Origin: Arthrobacter sp. PGP41
GTDB lineage: Bacteria > Actinomycetota > Actinomycetes > Actinomycetales > Micrococcaceae
Length of the DNA: 64,000 bases
Direction: 5' to 3'
Assembly (NCBI RefSeq): GCF_002953935.1
Contig: NZ_CP026514.1
Span: forward strand, 124,001-188,000
Under the pieces are notes generated by a model that was given only the letters and a program-made list of their open reading frames with translations, ran no database searches and was not told the origin of the DNA. Positions 23,900 through 34,176 of this stretch are shown here, piece by piece (within the stretch, counting starts at the first letter, position 1; every line of letters starts with the position of its first letter). Both the position numbers and the translations under genes were made by a program.

Positions 23900-24934
23900 T
23901 CAGGCCAGCCAGCGCCACCAGCGTGGCTGTTCCGGTTCGGGCCTCGGTTCCGGTTCCGGCTCCTCGCCCAAGGCCAGCGCGGCCTCAACGATGTCGTCCG
24001 CGGTGAGCGTCATGACGGCCTCACGATCGAGCGCGTCGAGACTTTGTTCCTCGTCGCGCGACAGTCTCAGCGCCTGACGGTTGAGTGCCTGCTCGAACAG
24101 CGTGCGGGCGAACCGTGCATTACCGGAGTCCTCGCCCGCGTGGAGCCCGGTGAAGATGCGGCGCAGCATCTGGTCCGCACCCGGCTCCAGCCTGTACTCG
24201 TGCTGGGCCAGCATCCGGTGGAAGATCGTCTGTAGGGCGTCAACGGAGTAATCGGGGAACGTGATCTCGCGGGCGAACCTGGAGCGCAGTCCGGGGTTCG
24301 AGAGCAAGAAGGACTCCATCAGCCGCGGGTACCCGGCCACGATCACGACCAGGCGGTGGCGGTGGTCCTCCATCCGCTTGAGCAGGACCTCTATCGCCTC
24401 GGGGCCGAAGTCCATCCGGCCGTCCTCCGGGGCCAGTGCGTAGGCCTCGTCGATAAACAGGACGCCGTCCAGCGCACGCCGGATCACCCGGTCCGTTTTG
24501 ATGGCGGTCGTGCCGACGTACTGCCCCACCAGGCCTGAACGGTCTACCTCGACCAGGTGTCCTTTCTGCAGCAGACCGACCGCGCGGTACATCTCGGCCA
24601 GGAGCCGCGCGACGGTGGTCTTGCCCGTGCCCGGGTTTCCGAGGAACACCAGATGCTGTGACGTGGCCACCTCCGGCAGGCCGTGCGCCTTACGGCGGGC
24701 CTGGACCTGGAGCAGTGCGACGAGCGCCCGCACCTGTTCCTTCACTGTCTCCAGCCCGACCAGCGCGTCGAGCTCGGCCTGCACCTCGGACAGCGGCCGG
24801 GCCGGCCCGGGCCTCGCAGCCATGAGATCGCCGACCAGGTCGTCGACGCGTTCCGAACCAGGCAGCTTGAGCTGATCGGCCAGACGGCCGATGGTTTCGC
24901 GCAGGTCGTCGAGCGGATTGCGGCTGGCAGCCAT
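23900..24934 (-). CDS. AAA+ ATPase, CbxX/SpoVK/EccA-like
   Basis: A 344-residue cytoplasmic ATPase of the CbbX/SpoVK group. A short helical N-terminus precedes LVGLETVKEQV. Walker A is GNPGTGKTT (99-107), Walker B is LFIDEA (159-164), and sensor and arginine-finger segments follow (VIVAGYP, NPGLRSRFAREI). The tail is unusual: a run of alternating Glu and Pro, then QPRWWRWLA at the very end. A TACAGT -10-like box (24941-24946) lies six bases before the ATG, suggesting a leaderless transcript. No client gene is adjacent, so the function is unknown. Confidence 0.85.
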   Translation of the reverse strand: MAASRNPLDDLRETIGRLADQLKLPGSERVDDLVGDLMAARPGPARPLSEVQAELDALVGLETVKEQVRALVALLQVQARRKAHGLPEVATSQHLVFLGNPGTGKTTVARLLAEMYRAVGLLQKGHLVEVDRSGLVGQYVGTTAIKTDRVIRRALDGVLFIDEAYALAPEDGRMDFGPEAIEVLLKRMEDHRHRLVVIVAGYPRLMESFLLSNPGLRSRFAREITFPDYSVDALQTIFHRMLAQHEYRLEPGADQMLRRIFTGLHAGEDSGNARFARTLFEQALNRQALRLSRDEEQSLDALDREAVMTLTADDIVEAALALGEEPEPEPRPEPEQPRWWRWLA

Positions 24935-25006
24935 GCATCCACTGTAGTACTCGATTCCCGGCCGGGGAGGGGGCTCCCAGAACAGCTACGGCAATGATCC
25001 CCCAAG

Positions 25007-25113
25007 GTGAGAGAGGGTCGCCCGAAAACCCACATCAAGTGAGAGAGGGTCACCCGAAAACGCACATCAGGTGAGAGAGGGTCGCCCGAAAACCCGCGTT
25101 AAGTGAGAGAGCG
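25007..25113. repeat. Tandem array of a 32-bp repeat, 3.3 copies
   Basis: Units start at 25007, 25039, 25071 and (partial) 25103. Each begins GTGAGAGAGGGTC and continues RCCCGAAAAC then CCACATCAA or a variant. Units differ at only a few positions and abut without spacers. The array fills the gap between the AAA+ ATPase promoter and the end of purU. Confidence 0.9.
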
Positions 25114-25138
25114 TCGGGTGGGGAGGGCGGGTCAGCGG

Positions 25139-26035
25139 CTACCGCAGCACCACGGTGCGGTTGCCCTGCAGGATCACCCGGCCCTCGCAGTGCCACCGCA
25201 CGGCGTTGGACAGGGCCTTGCACTCGGTGTCGCGGCCGGCGGCCACCAGGTCCTCGGGCCCGTAGGTGTGGTCCACCTCCACGGTCTGCTGCGAGATGAT
25301 CGGGCCCTCATCCAGCTCACTGTTGACGTAGTGGGCCGTCGCACCAACGGTCTTCACACCGCGCGCGTACGCCTGGTGGTATGGCTTGGCGCCCTTGAAG
25401 CTGGGCAGGAACGAGTGGTGGATGTTGATGGCCTTGCCGTCGAGTTTGCGGGTGAGGTTGTCGCTGAGCACCTGCATGTAGCGGGCCAGCACCACGAGCT
25501 CCACGTCGAACTCGTCCACGAGCTCCAGCAGGCGCGCCTCGGCCGCAGGCTTGCTGTCGGGCGTGACGGGCACGTGGAAGAACGGGATCCCGTGCCACTC
25601 CACCAAAGCCTGGTGGTCGGTGTGGTTGGACACCACCGCCACCACGTCCACCGGCAGTTCGCCGATCCGCGCCCGGAACAGGAGGTCGTTGAGGCAGTGC
25701 CCGAACTTGGACACCATGATCAGCACCCGCCGCTTGGAACCGTGCGGCTCCAGCCGCCAGCGCATCCCAAAGCGCTCCGCAACGGGACCAAACGCGGTCC
25801 GCAGCGTGTCCGCGGTGGAGGCATCGCCGTCGGACGCAAAATGCACCCGCATGAAGAAGTGCCCTTCGGAACGCTCGCCGAACTGCTGGTTGTCGATGAT
25901 GTCGCAGCCGTGCTCCAGGAGGAAGCCGGACACGGCGTGGACGATGCCCGGCGACTCGCTGCAGTCCAGCGTGAGGACATGCTCCACTGTGGTCACCGGC
26001 GTGGAAAGGGAAGTTTCAGTCTCAATGGCAGTCAT
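25139..26035 (-). CDS. purU: Formyltetrahydrofolate deformylase
   Basis: A 298-residue cytoplasmic enzyme that hydrolyses 10-formyl-THF to formate and THF. The N-terminal ACT domain (about residues 18-95, LTLDCSESPGIVHAVSGFL) is followed by a formyltransferase-like catalytic domain with INIHHSFLPSFKGAKPY (His of the Asn-His-Asp triad) and a later GPIISQQTVEVDH. It is the last gene of the glycine/sarcosine operon, three bases after sdaA, where it would release THF from one-carbon units generated by sarcosine oxidation. Confidence 0.93.
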   Translation of the reverse strand: MTAIETETSLSTPVTTVEHVLTLDCSESPGIVHAVSGFLLEHGCDIIDNQQFGERSEGHFFMRVHFASDGDASTADTLRTAFGPVAERFGMRWRLEPHGSKRRVLIMVSKFGHCLNDLLFRARIGELPVDVVAVVSNHTDHQALVEWHGIPFFHVPVTPDSKPAAEARLLELVDEFDVELVVLARYMQVLSDNLTRKLDGKAINIHHSFLPSFKGAKPYHQAYARGVKTVGATAHYVNSELDEGPIISQQTVEVDHTYGPEDLVAAGRDTECKALSNAVRWHCEGRVILQGNRTVVLR

Positions 26036-26038
26036 GGC

Positions 26039-27412
26039 TCAGCACTCGATCACATTCACGGCAAGGCCCCCTCGGGACGTTTCCTTGTACTTGGTTTTCA
26101 TGTCGGCACCCGTCTCGCGCATCGTTTTGATGGCCTTGTCGAGGGAAACCTTGTGGCTGCCGTCGCCGTGCAGGGCAAGGCGGGCGGCGTTGATGGCCTT
26201 GACGCTGGCGATGGCGTTGCGCTCGATGCAGGGGATCTGCACCAGCCCGCCCACGGGGTCGCACGTCAGGCCCAGGTTGTGTTCAATGCCCACCTCGGCG
26301 GCGTTCTCCACCTGGGCGGGCGTGCCGCCCAGGACCTCGCAGAGCCCGGCGGCGGCCATGGAGCAGGCGGAACCCACCTCGCCCTGGCAGCCCACCTCGG
26401 CACCGGAGATGGAGGCGTTGATCTTGAACAGGATTCCGACGGCGGCCGCGGCCAGCAGGAAGCGGACCACGCCGTCGTCGTTGGCGCCGGGCACGAACTT
26501 CACGTAGTAGTGCAGCACCGCCGGGACGATGCCGGCCGCGCCGTTGGTGGGCGCGGTGACGATCCGGCCGCCTGCGGCGTTCTCCTCGTTCACGGCGAGG
26601 GCGAACAGGTTCACCCACTCCATCGCCCGGAGCGGATCGGTCACGCCGGTGTCCGCCGTCAGGGTCTGGAACAACGACGGCGCGCGGCGGCGTACGTTGA
26701 GGCCGCCCGGCAGGATTCCTTCCGCGGCGCAGCCGTTGTCCACGCATTCGCGCATGACGGCCCAGAGCTTCAGCAGTTCTTCCCTCAGTTCCGCTTCCGT
26801 CCGCCAGGTCAGCTCATTGGCGAGCATCACGTCCGAGATGGACATGCCTTCACGGCTGCAGATCTCCAGCAGCTCGTCCGCCGTCGTGAAGGGATATGGA
26901 AGGACCGTGGCGTCAGCCACCACGCGGTCGCCGGCGTCGGCGTCCCCGTCCACCACGAAGCCGCCGCCAATCGAATAGAAGCTCCGTTCGCTCAGGACAG
27001 CCCCGGTGTGGTCCAGGGCGCGGAAGGTCATGCCGTTGGGGTGGGCCGGGAGGGACTTCCGCCGGTGGAGGACCACGTCCTCGTCCCAGTTGAAGTCCAC
27101 CCGGTGGTCGCCGCCCAACCACAGTTCGGCGTCGAGGGCGGCCGCAGCCACCTGGTCATCCGCTGTCGACGTATCCACGGTTTCGGGGTCCAGGCCCTTG
27201 AAGCCCAGGACCACGGCCTTGTCCGAACCGTGGCCCCGCCCGGTGGCGCCCAGCGAACCGAACAGTTCGGCCTGCACGCGCCGGGTGGAGCTCAGGAGTC
27301 CGTCGCCCTTGAGTCCGTCGGCGAACAGCTTCGCCGCCCGCATCGGGCCTACCGTGTGTGACGACGACGGCCCGATGCCAACGGTGAACAGGTCCAGGAC
27401 GCTGAGTGCCAT
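26039..27412 (-). CDS. sdaA: L-serine ammonia-lyase, iron-sulfur type
   Basis: A 457-residue single-chain L-serine dehydratase converting serine to pyruvate and ammonia. The beta domain starts [17 protein letters not shown] and the catalytic alpha domain follows. Cysteines for the [4Fe-4S] cluster are in [12 protein letters not shown] and [14 protein letters not shown] (about residues 342-397). It begins one base after the soxG stop and is followed by purU. In the pathway it drains serine made by GlyA from sarcosine-derived glycine and methylene-THF. Confidence 0.95.
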   Translation of the reverse strand: MALSVLDLFTVGIGPSSSHTVGPMRAAKLFADGLKGDGLLSSTRRVQAELFGSLGATGRGHGSDKAVVLGFKGLDPETVDTSTADDQVAAAALDAELWLGGDHRVDFNWDEDVVLHRRKSLPAHPNGMTFRALDHTGAVLSERSFYSIGGGFVVDGDADAGDRVVADATVLPYPFTTADELLEICSREGMSISDVMLANELTWRTEAELREELLKLWAVMRECVDNGCAAEGILPGGLNVRRRAPSLFQTLTADTGVTDPLRAMEWVNLFALAVNEENAAGGRIVTAPTNGAAGIVPAVLHYYVKFVPGANDDGVVRFLLAAAAVGILFKINASISGAEVGCQGEVGSACSMAAAGLCEVLGGTPAQVENAAEVGIEHNLGLTCDPVGGLVQIPCIERNAIASVKAINAARLALHGDGSHKVSLDKAIKTMRETGADMKTKYKETSRGGLAVNVIEC

Positions 27413-28051
27413 TTAGGGGACCTCAGGCGAGGCGTATTCGCGCATGGCGTCCAGGAGCCAGCGGCCCAGGAAATCGGCGAACGAGGCGCGGGGGAAAATC
27501 CGGTAGCTCTCGTCGCCGGTCTTCCACAGGACCACGGGGATGTTGCCGACCTCCGTCGAGAGGGCTGTTCCGGCCTTCAGGACGCGCGGGTGCAGGTCCA
27601 GCGAGCAGCCCTTTTCCAGGACGGCGCGGGCCCGCGGCCCGGTGAGCTCGAACGTGGTGCGGTTTGCGGAGAGGTCCACCACCTGGCCAGCGCCATCGCC
27701 GAGCGCTTCCCGGAGCGCCTGGATCAGGTCGCCGCCAAGGGATTCGTGCGCTTCCCTCGGAGCCACCACCAGGAACTCTTCCGGGCCGAGCCACAGCACG
27801 GACGTCTCACCGGCGCCGGCCACGCTGCCGCACTTTTCGGGCAGGCCGCCGGTGACGGAGGCGATGCGCTGTCCGGCGTCGCTGTCCCGGTTGGCCCGGA
27901 GGCCCACCATGGTCAGGAATGCCACTTCGCTGATCTCCACCACGCCGGGGACGGACCCGGTTTCAAAGTCTGCCCGGAGCCGGGCGGCAGGGCTGACGCG
28001 GAGTGAGAGGTTCTTCTGGTAGGAGGTTGCGGGTGCTGCTGTTTCAGCCAT
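27413..28051 (-). CDS. soxG: Sarcosine oxidase gamma subunit
   Basis: A 212-residue subunit of heterotetrameric sarcosine oxidase, with a fold related to the C-terminal part of the alpha subunit. Typical stretches are [33 protein letters not shown] and the end [21 protein letters not shown] chose the ATG at 28051, which overlaps the soxA stop by eight bases with GAAGGG upstream; an earlier ATG at 28075 is also in frame. It lies between soxA and sdaA. Confidence 0.92.
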   Translation of the reverse strand: MAETAAPATSYQKNLSLRVSPAARLRADFETGSVPGVVEISEVAFLTMVGLRANRDSDAGQRIASVTGGLPEKCGSVAGAGETSVLWLGPEEFLVVAPREAHESLGGDLIQALREALGDGAGQVVDLSANRTTFELTGPRARAVLEKGCSLDLHPRVLKAGTALSTEVGNIPVVLWKTGDESYRIFPRASFADFLGRWLLDAMREYASPEVP

Positions 28052-30989
28052 CTTTGCGGGTCCCTTCGGGGTCAAAAAGTACGGTTTCGGCGACGACGAC
28101 GTCCACCAGCTGGTCGCCGGCAGCAGCCACGAGGGTTTCGCCGATGCGGTTGCGGCCGTTCTTGATCAGGGCCAGGCCGAAGGACCTGCCGAGTGCCGCG
28201 CTGTGGTAGCTGGAGGTGACGAAGCCTTCCATCGGGACCGGCCCGTAGGCCGGGTTGGTGGAACGGCCCTTCTCAACGAGCTGGGTGCCTTCGGGCAGCC
28301 GCAGCGTCCCGTCCACCGGCAGCACGCTGACCAGGTGCTTGCGGTCCTCGCGCTGGCCGTCGGCCCGGGCGTAGGAGCGCTTGCCGATGAAGTCCTTGGC
28401 CTTGGAGACGATCCATTCCATGCCCGCGTCCTGCGGGGTGACGGTGCCGTCCGTGTCCTGCCCGACGATCGGGTAGCCCTTCTCGGCGCGGAGCACGTGC
28501 ATGGTCTCGGTGCCGTAGGGGGTGATGTTGAACTCGGCCCCGGCGGCGGCCACGGCTTCCCAGGTGTTCAGCCCGTACCAGGACGGCACGTTGATTTCGT
28601 AGGCCAGTTCGCCGGAGAAGGAGATCCGGCAGACCCGGGCGCGGACGCCGGAGGCCAGGGTGGTTTCGCGGAAGGTCATGAACGGGAAGGCTTCGGCCTC
28701 CAGTCCGCCGTTGGCGGCCAGTCCCGGCGCCACCTTCGCGAGGACTGCGCGGGATTTGGGTCCGACGACGGCAATGGTGCTCCACTGTTCGGTCACCGAG
28801 GTGCAGTGCACGTCCAGTTCCGGCCACTCGGTCTGCAGCCATTCCTCCAGCCAGTCCAGCACCTTGGCGGCGCCGCCGGTGGTGGTGGTCATGAAGTAGG
28901 TCTCCTCGTCCAGGCGCAGGGTCACGCCGTCGTCGAAGATCATGCCGTCCGCCATGCACATCACGCCGTAGCGGGCGGAACCCGGGGCGAGCTTCTTGAA
29001 GGCGTTGGTGTAGATCCGGTTCAGGAACTCGCCGGCGTCCTTGCCCCGGATTTCGATCTTGCCCAGGGTGGTGGCGTCCATGAAGCCCACGGAGTCGCGG
29101 ACGGCAGCGCACTCGCGCAGCACGGCCGTGTCCATGTCCTCCCCGTCCTGCGGGTAGTACCAGGGCCGCTTCCACTGCCCGACGTCCTCGAACAGGGCAC
29201 CCTTGGCCACGTGCCAAGGGTGGATTGAGGTCTTGCGGGCGGGATCGAACAGCTCGCCCCGCTGGCGTCCGGCCAGTGCCGCGAACGCCACCGGGGTGAA
29301 CGGTGCGCGGTAGGTGGTGGTGCCGATGTCGCCGATGCCGCGGGATGCTTCACCGGCGGTCCGGAGGGCGGCGGCAATGACGCCGATCGCGTTGACGCCG
29401 GAGGTCTTGCCCTGGTCGTTGGCGGTGCTGATGGAGGTGTAGCGCTTGATGTGCTCCACGGACCGCATGCCGGCTCCGGTGGAACGCAGCACGTCAGCCA
29501 CGGACTGGTCGCGCTGGAAGTCGACGTAGTGCTGGTGCCAGTCATCCGGGGTCCCGGTCTCGCCGGGGACGAGCCACAGCTGGCGGGTGGGGGCGGAGGC
29601 CTTCGGCTCCGCCAGGACGAGAGGAACGACGGCGGACGCGAACCCGGCAGCGATGGCTGCGGAAGCGCCGGCGGAGACGCCCTCGGCGAGGCAATCCTCC
29701 AAGGCGAAGCTCCCGCGGCCCGAGCCGATGGTCTGCTGGTTGGGAACCACGGTGCTCGGCACAAAGGCGGCCAGTTCGTCGTCCCAGCGCAGCTTGCCCT
29801 GCCGCTGGGAGTGCAGGTGCACCAGCGGGCTCCAGCCGCCGGAAACAGCCAGGAGATCGCAGGCGATCTGTTCGACGCCCGAGGTGAGCTCGCCGTCGGC
29901 GTTAATGCTGCGGACGGTGACGCCGTCCACGCGGCCGTCTGCCGACTGCGAAGACGTGTTGGCCACGGCACTGCCGATCAGCACCCGCGTGCCGGCTTCG
30001 ACGGCGGCAGCGGCCACCGCGGTGAGCTGCGGACGGGCGTCCACCACGGCGGCGAGCTTCACGCCGGCGGCGCGGAGGTCCGCGGCCAGGGCGTAGGCGC
30101 TGTCATTCGTGGTGCTGATGACCACGCGCCGGCCGGCGGCCACTGCATAGCGGTTGAGGTAGCTGCGGACTGCGGAGGCGAGCATGATGCCGGGCCGGTC
30201 GTTGTTCTCGAACACCAGCGGGCGCTCGTGGGCGCCGGGGGCCAGCACCACCTGGTTGGCACGGATGTGCCAAATACGCTGCCGGGAGACCCCGGGGGCG
30301 GCGGGGGAGGACAGGTGGTCCGTGCGGTTCTGCACGGCGATCACGTAGTTGGCGTCGTAGGCGCCGAAGGCCGTGGTGCGGTTCAGGACGGTGGACTCGG
30401 CACCGGAGACGAGCTCGGCTTCGACGTCCGCCACCCACTCCAGGGCGGGCTTGCCCTCGATGGTCTCAGCCAGTTCGGGTGCCGTTGATCCGGAGAGGAG
30501 GGATCCGCCCAGCTCGGGCTGGTCGTCCAGGAGCATCACGCGGGCGCCGGAACGGACCGCTTCACGGGCCGCGGCCAGGCCGGCAGGGCCGCCGCCGACC
30601 ACCAGGACGTCGGTGTGGACGTACTTCTTGTCGTACTCGGCGCGGTCCTCGGCCGGGTCGAGCTTGCCCAGCCCGCTGAGGAGTTCCGCCTTCAGGCCGT
30701 CCACCAGGGTGACGGTAGTGGCGGGAAGCATGGATTCGGCCACGTCGCCGGGGAAACGCGCGGCGATCTTCACCATCGCGTTGGATTCCTCCACGCCGGC
30801 GGACATGATGCCGCGGGGCCGGTCCTCGTAGAGGGAGTTGCCGGCGTTGATGCGGCCGTTGGCGATCAGGGCCGAGGCGAGGGTATCGCCGGGGTGGCCG
30901 GTGAACTCCTCGCCGTCCACGGTGAAACGCCAGGAGATGGTGCGGTCGATGCGTCCGCCGGCGGCGAGGCGGGCGTTCTGGGAAGTCAC
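28044..30989 (-). CDS. soxA: Sarcosine oxidase alpha subunit
   Basis: A 981-residue subunit that binds NAD and tetrahydrofolate. Residues about 15-110 form a ferredoxin-like domain ([20 protein letters not shown]) without cysteine ligands. [14 protein letters not shown] (128-141) starts the nucleotide-binding domain, and the C-terminal 380 residues are GcvT-like ([14 protein letters not shown]), where methylene-THF is made from the N-methyl carbon. The GTG at 30989 overlaps the soxD stop by four bases; the much longer frame upstream is out of keeping with the family. Confidence 0.94.
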   Translation of the reverse strand: MTSQNARLAAGGRIDRTISWRFTVDGEEFTGHPGDTLASALIANGRINAGNSLYEDRPRGIMSAGVEESNAMVKIAARFPGDVAESMLPATTVTLVDGLKAELLSGLGKLDPAEDRAEYDKKYVHTDVLVVGGGPAGLAAAREAVRSGARVMLLDDQPELGGSLLSGSTAPELAETIEGKPALEWVADVEAELVSGAESTVLNRTTAFGAYDANYVIAVQNRTDHLSSPAAPGVSRQRIWHIRANQVVLAPGAHERPLVFENNDRPGIMLASAVRSYLNRYAVAAGRRVVISTTNDSAYALAADLRAAGVKLAAVVDARPQLTAVAAAAVEAGTRVLIGSAVANTSSQSADGRVDGVTVRSINADGELTSGVEQIACDLLAVSGGWSPLVHLHSQRQGKLRWDDELAAFVPSTVVPNQQTIGSGRGSFALEDCLAEGVSAGASAAIAAGFASAVVPLVLAEPKASAPTRQLWLVPGETGTPDDWHQHYVDFQRDQSVADVLRSTGAGMRSVEHIKRYTSISTANDQGKTSGVNAIGVIAAALRTAGEASRGIGDIGTTTYRAPFTPVAFAALAGRQRGELFDPARKTSIHPWHVAKGALFEDVGQWKRPWYYPQDGEDMDTAVLRECAAVRDSVGFMDATTLGKIEIRGKDAGEFLNRIYTNAFKKLAPGSARYGVMCMADGMIFDDGVTLRLDEETYFMTTTTGGAAKVLDWLEEWLQTEWPELDVHCTSVTEQWSTIAVVGPKSRAVLAKVAPGLAANGGLEAEAFPFMTFRETTLASGVRARVCRISFSGELAYEINVPSWYGLNTWEAVAAAGAEFNITPYGTETMHVLRAEKGYPIVGQDTDGTVTPQDAGMEWIVSKAKDFIGKRSYARADGQREDRKHLVSVLPVDGTLRLPEGTQLVEKGRSTNPAYGPVPMEGFVTSSYHSAALGRSFGLALIKNGRNRIGETLVAAAGDQLVDVVVAETVLFDPEGTRKDG

Positions 30990-31411
30990 TTGGTTGCTCC
31001 TTCCGGGGCGGTGGTGCTGGCGGAGGTTGTGCTGGTGCCGGACATGCTTGTCCCTGAAATGCTGGGTGCCGCGGTCCCGGTGGTTGTGCTGTCCGGGGCC
31101 AGGCTGGCGGTGCCCGTTTCGGCGGTCAACTGACCGGCGGCATCCGGCCGGGGCGTGCCCATCGGGTAGATCGCCTGGATCTCGTACGTGACGGTATCGC
31201 GGAGCATGTTGAACCACTGGCGGCAGCCGGTGCTGTGCAGCCAGCGTTCGGCGAAGGCGCCCTTGGTGTTATCCCGGTAGAACAGGTACTCGGCCCATTC
31301 GCGGTCGTTCAGCTCGTTCGGGTTTTCCGGGTACGGCACGTGGGCCTGGCCGCCGTAGTGGAACTCGGTCTCGTCACGGGAGCCGCAGTTGGGGCAGGAG
31401 ATGAGCAGCAT
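30986..31411 (-). CDS. soxD: Sarcosine oxidase delta subunit with a Ser/Thr-rich tail
   Basis: A 141-residue zinc-binding subunit. The zinc site is CPNCG (Cys 6, Cys 9) with further His/Cys ligands in FHYGG and [10 protein letters not shown]. The family is usually close to 90-100 residues. Here, after the conserved [14 protein letters not shown], about 45 extra residues rich in Ser, Thr, Ala and Gly follow, up to a stop that overlaps the soxA start (GTGA). The tail may be a disordered linker. Confidence 0.9.
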   Translation of the reverse strand: MLLISCPNCGSRDETEFHYGGQAHVPYPENPNELNDREWAEYLFYRDNTKGAFAERWLHSTGCRQWFNMLRDTVTYEIQAIYPMGTPRPDAAGQLTAETGTASLAPDSTTTGTAAPSISGTSMSGTSTTSASTTAPEGATK

Positions 31412-31448
31412 GTGCGTCTTCTTTCTAAAGTGCAGTGTTCGCTGGCGG

Positions 31449-32669
31449 CTAGTGGGCCACGGCGGCGGCGCCGTGTTCGTCGATCAGCGCGCCGGTTTCG
31501 AAGCGTTCCAGCGCAAACGGCTTGTTCAGCTTGTGCGGAGAGCCCGTGGCGATGTTGTGCGCGAAGGTAAGCCCGGCCGCGGGGGTGGCCTTGAAGCCGC
31601 CGGTGCCCCAGCCGCAGTTCACGAACATGTTTTCCACCGGCGTATTGCCCACGATGGGGGAGGCGTCCAGCGTGGTGTCCACGATCCCGCCCCAGGTCCG
31701 GAGCACGTGGGCCCGGGCGAAGATGGGGAAGAGCTCGACGGCGGCGGCCATCTGGTGCTCGATCACGTGGAAGGAGCCGCGCTGGCCGTAGCCGTTGTAG
31801 GAGTCAACGCCGGCGCCCATCACCAGTTCGCCCTTGTGGGCCTGGGACACGTAGACGTGCACGTGGTTGGACATGACCACCGTGGGGTGGACCGGCTCGT
31901 GCAGTTCGGAGACCAGCGCCTGCAGCGGGTGGGACTGGATGGGGAGCCGGAAGCCGGCCATTTCGGCCAGGACCGAGCTGTGTCCGGCGGCGGCGAGGCC
32001 CACCTTTTCGGTGTTGATGGTGCCGCGGTTGGTCTTGACGCCCACTACGCGGTTGCCGTCCTTGACGAAGCCGGTGACTTCGCAGTTCTGGATGATGTCC
32101 ACGCCCATTTCGTCGCACTTGCGGGCGAACGCCCAGGCCACGTGGTCGTGCTTGGCGATGCCGGCGCGGGGCTGGTAGGTGGCGCCCATGACGGGGTAGC
32201 GGATGTTGTCATTGATGTTCAGGATCGGGCAGAGTTCCTTGACCTGCTTGGGGTCCAGCCACTCGGCGTCCACGCCGTTGAGCTTGTTGGCGCCCACGCG
32301 CCGTATGCTTTCACGGACGTCGCCCAGCGTGTGGGCCAGGTTCATGACGCCGCGCTGGCTGAAGAGGAAGTCGTATTCCAGCTCCTCGGGCAGGACTTCC
32401 CAGAGCTTGAGCGCGTGCTCGTAGATGGCGGCGCTCTCGTCCCAGAGGTAGTTGGACCGGATGATGGTGGTGTTCCGGGCCATGTTGCCGCCGGCCAGCC
32501 AGCCCTTTTCCAGGACGGCGATGTTGGTCATTCCGTGGTTCTTGGCCAGGAAGTACGCGGTGGCCAGGCCGTGCCCGCCGCCGCCCACAATCACGGCGTC
32601 GTAGGAGGACTTGGGCTCCGGGTTGCGCCAGAGGAAATCCGGGTGCTCGGGGAGGAGGTCTGCGCTCAC
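31449..32669 (-). CDS. soxB: Sarcosine oxidase beta subunit
   Basis: A 406-residue flavoprotein subunit that oxidises sarcosine to glycine. The FAD-binding motif is [18 protein letters not shown] (25-42). The segment [13 protein letters not shown] contains His 174 and His 176, the region where this family attaches FMN covalently. [14 protein letters not shown] near the C-terminus completes the flavin site. The ATG overlaps the glyA stop by four bases and soxD follows after 37 bases. Confidence 0.94.
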   Translation of the reverse strand: MSADLLPEHPDFLWRNPEPKSSYDAVIVGGGGHGLATAYFLAKNHGMTNIAVLEKGWLAGGNMARNTTIIRSNYLWDESAAIYEHALKLWEVLPEELEYDFLFSQRGVMNLAHTLGDVRESIRRVGANKLNGVDAEWLDPKQVKELCPILNINDNIRYPVMGATYQPRAGIAKHDHVAWAFARKCDEMGVDIIQNCEVTGFVKDGNRVVGVKTNRGTINTEKVGLAAAGHSSVLAEMAGFRLPIQSHPLQALVSELHEPVHPTVVMSNHVHVYVSQAHKGELVMGAGVDSYNGYGQRGSFHVIEHQMAAAVELFPIFARAHVLRTWGGIVDTTLDASPIVGNTPVENMFVNCGWGTGGFKATPAAGLTFAHNIATGSPHKLNKPFALERFETGALIDEHGAAAVAH

Positions 32670-34021
32670 TGGGCTGCTCCAATCAGGTCTGCTTCAAGGG
32701 CGGCAACTTCAGTGCCGTTGCTGAGGTGGGGGTAGAGGGGGAACTTCTCCGCCAGGGCGGTGACGCGGGCGCGGAGTTCGACGGCGGTGTTGTCGCCCAG
32801 GGACGTGGTCCCGGAGGCGGCGTTGCCCGCAGCGGCGATGAGCGCCGTCGCAATAACGTCGGCTACCTCCGTGAATTCCTCGGCGCCGAAGCCGCGGGTG
32901 GCCAGGGCCGGAGTGCCGATCCGCAGTCCGGAGGAGACCATCGGCGGGCGGGGGTCGAAGGGGACGGCGTTGCGGTTCACCGTGATGCCGATGCGGTGCA
33001 GGGCGTCCTCGGCCTGCTGGCCGTCCAGCTCGGAGTTGCGGAGGTCCACCAGGACCAGGTGCACGTCGGTGCCGCCGTTGACCACGGAGATTCCGGCCGC
33101 GGCGACGTCGTCGCGGAGGAGCCGTTCGGCCAGGAGCTTGGAGCCCTGCAGGACGCGTTCCTGGCGTTCCTTGAATTCGGGGCTGCCGGCGAGCTTGAAG
33201 GCCACGGCCTTGGCGGCGATCACGTGCTCCAGCGGGCCGCCCTGCTGGCCGGGGAAGACGGCGCTGTTGATCTTCTTGGCGTACTGCTCCTTGGCGAGGA
33301 TGACGCCGCCGCGCGGTCCGCCGAGGGTCTTGTGGGTGGTGGTCGTGACGACGTCGGCGTAGGGGACCGGGTTCGGGTGCAGGCCCGCGGCCACGAGTCC
33401 GGCGAAATGTGCCATGTCCACCATGAGGTACGCGTCCACCAGGTCCGCGATGCGGCGGAACTCTGCGAAGTCCAGCTGGCGGGAGTAGGCGGACCAGCCG
33501 GCCACGATGAGCCGCGGGCGGTGCTCAAGGGCCAGGGCTTCCACCTCGGCCATATCGATCCGGAGGTCGGATTCGCGCACGTGGTAGGGGACTACGTTGT
33601 AGAGCTTGCCGGAGAAGTTGATGCGCATGCCGTGGGTGAGGTGGCCGCCGTGGGCCAGGTCCAGGCCCATGATGGTGTCGCCCGGGTTCAGCAGGGCGAA
33701 CATGGCGGCTGCGTTGGCCTGCGCGCCGGAGTGCGGCTGGACGTTGGCGAACTCGGCACCGAACAGTGCCTTCACGCGGTCGATGGCAAGCTGCTCCACC
33801 ACATCAACGTGCTCGCAGCCGCCGTAGTAGCGCTTGCCCGGGTAGCCCTCCGCGTACTTGTTGGTGAGGACGGAGCCCTGCGCCTCCATGACGGCGGACG
33901 GGGCGAAATTCTCCGAGGCAATCATTTCCAGCGTGGACTGCTGGCGCACCAGCTCCTGGGCAATGGCCTGCTGGACCTCTGGATCGACTGCGGAAAGTCG
34001 CTCGTTCAACTGCTCAACCAC
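32666..34021 (-). CDS. glyA: Serine hydroxymethyltransferase
   Basis: A 451-residue PLP enzyme that joins glycine and methylene-THF into serine, or the reverse. The PLP lysine is in [14 protein letters not shown] (Lys 231), with EMIASENF and [13 protein letters not shown] near the N-terminus. I chose the GTG at 34021, five bases after AAAGGAG; an ATG thirty bases earlier lacks such a site. It is the first gene of the sarcosine operon, so it is probably a catabolic second copy rather than the housekeeping enzyme. Confidence 0.94.
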   Translation of the reverse strand: MVEQLNERLSAVDPEVQQAIAQELVRQQSTLEMIASENFAPSAVMEAQGSVLTNKYAEGYPGKRYYGGCEHVDVVEQLAIDRVKALFGAEFANVQPHSGAQANAAAMFALLNPGDTIMGLDLAHGGHLTHGMRINFSGKLYNVVPYHVRESDLRIDMAEVEALALEHRPRLIVAGWSAYSRQLDFAEFRRIADLVDAYLMVDMAHFAGLVAAGLHPNPVPYADVVTTTTHKTLGGPRGGVILAKEQYAKKINSAVFPGQQGGPLEHVIAAKAVAFKLAGSPEFKERQERVLQGSKLLAERLLRDDVAAAGISVVNGGTDVHLVLVDLRNSELDGQQAEDALHRIGITVNRNAVPFDPRPPMVSSGLRIGTPALATRGFGAEEFTEVADVIATALIAAAGNAASGTTSLGDNTAVELRARVTALAEKFPLYPHLSNGTEVAALEADLIGAAQ

Positions 34022-34053
34022 GGGTGCTCCTTTGAAATACCACTTGTTCAATG

Positions 34054-34067
34054 ACTGATATATCAGT
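34054..34067. promoter_or_regulatory. GntR/FCD operator of the sarcosine operon, perfect palindrome
   Basis: ACTGATATATCAGT is its own reverse complement and contains TGATATATCA, a pattern common for FCD-type GntR proteins. It sits just downstream of the predicted glyA transcription start and upstream of the divergent GntR gene. Confidence 0.7.
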
Positions 34068-34076
34068 GTGGGAACA

Positions 34077-34106
34077 ATGGTATGATTGGAATCACAGCAG
34101 AGTCAA
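34077..34106 (-). promoter_or_regulatory. Predicted promoter of the glyA-sox operon
   Basis: On the minus strand, TTGACT (34101-34106) is followed after 18 bases by TACCAT (34077-34082). Transcription would start near 34070, immediately before the palindromic operator, an arrangement that allows repression by the divergent regulator. Confidence 0.5.
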
Positions 34107-34176
34107 TAGCTGCACGGAAAACGGCTTTTAGCTACCGTTTGGGGATCCGGCGGGTATCAAAGATTGGAGCGGCGCC

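Noticed and set aside
25007..25113. CRISPR array
   Set aside because: The repeat units abut directly and vary slightly; there are no unique spacers, no palindromic direct repeat and no cas genes.
25103..27361. A 752-codon open frame on the plus strand
   Set aside because: It is antisense to purU and sdaA, which carry clear family motifs on the minus strand. The plus frame has no recognisable domain.
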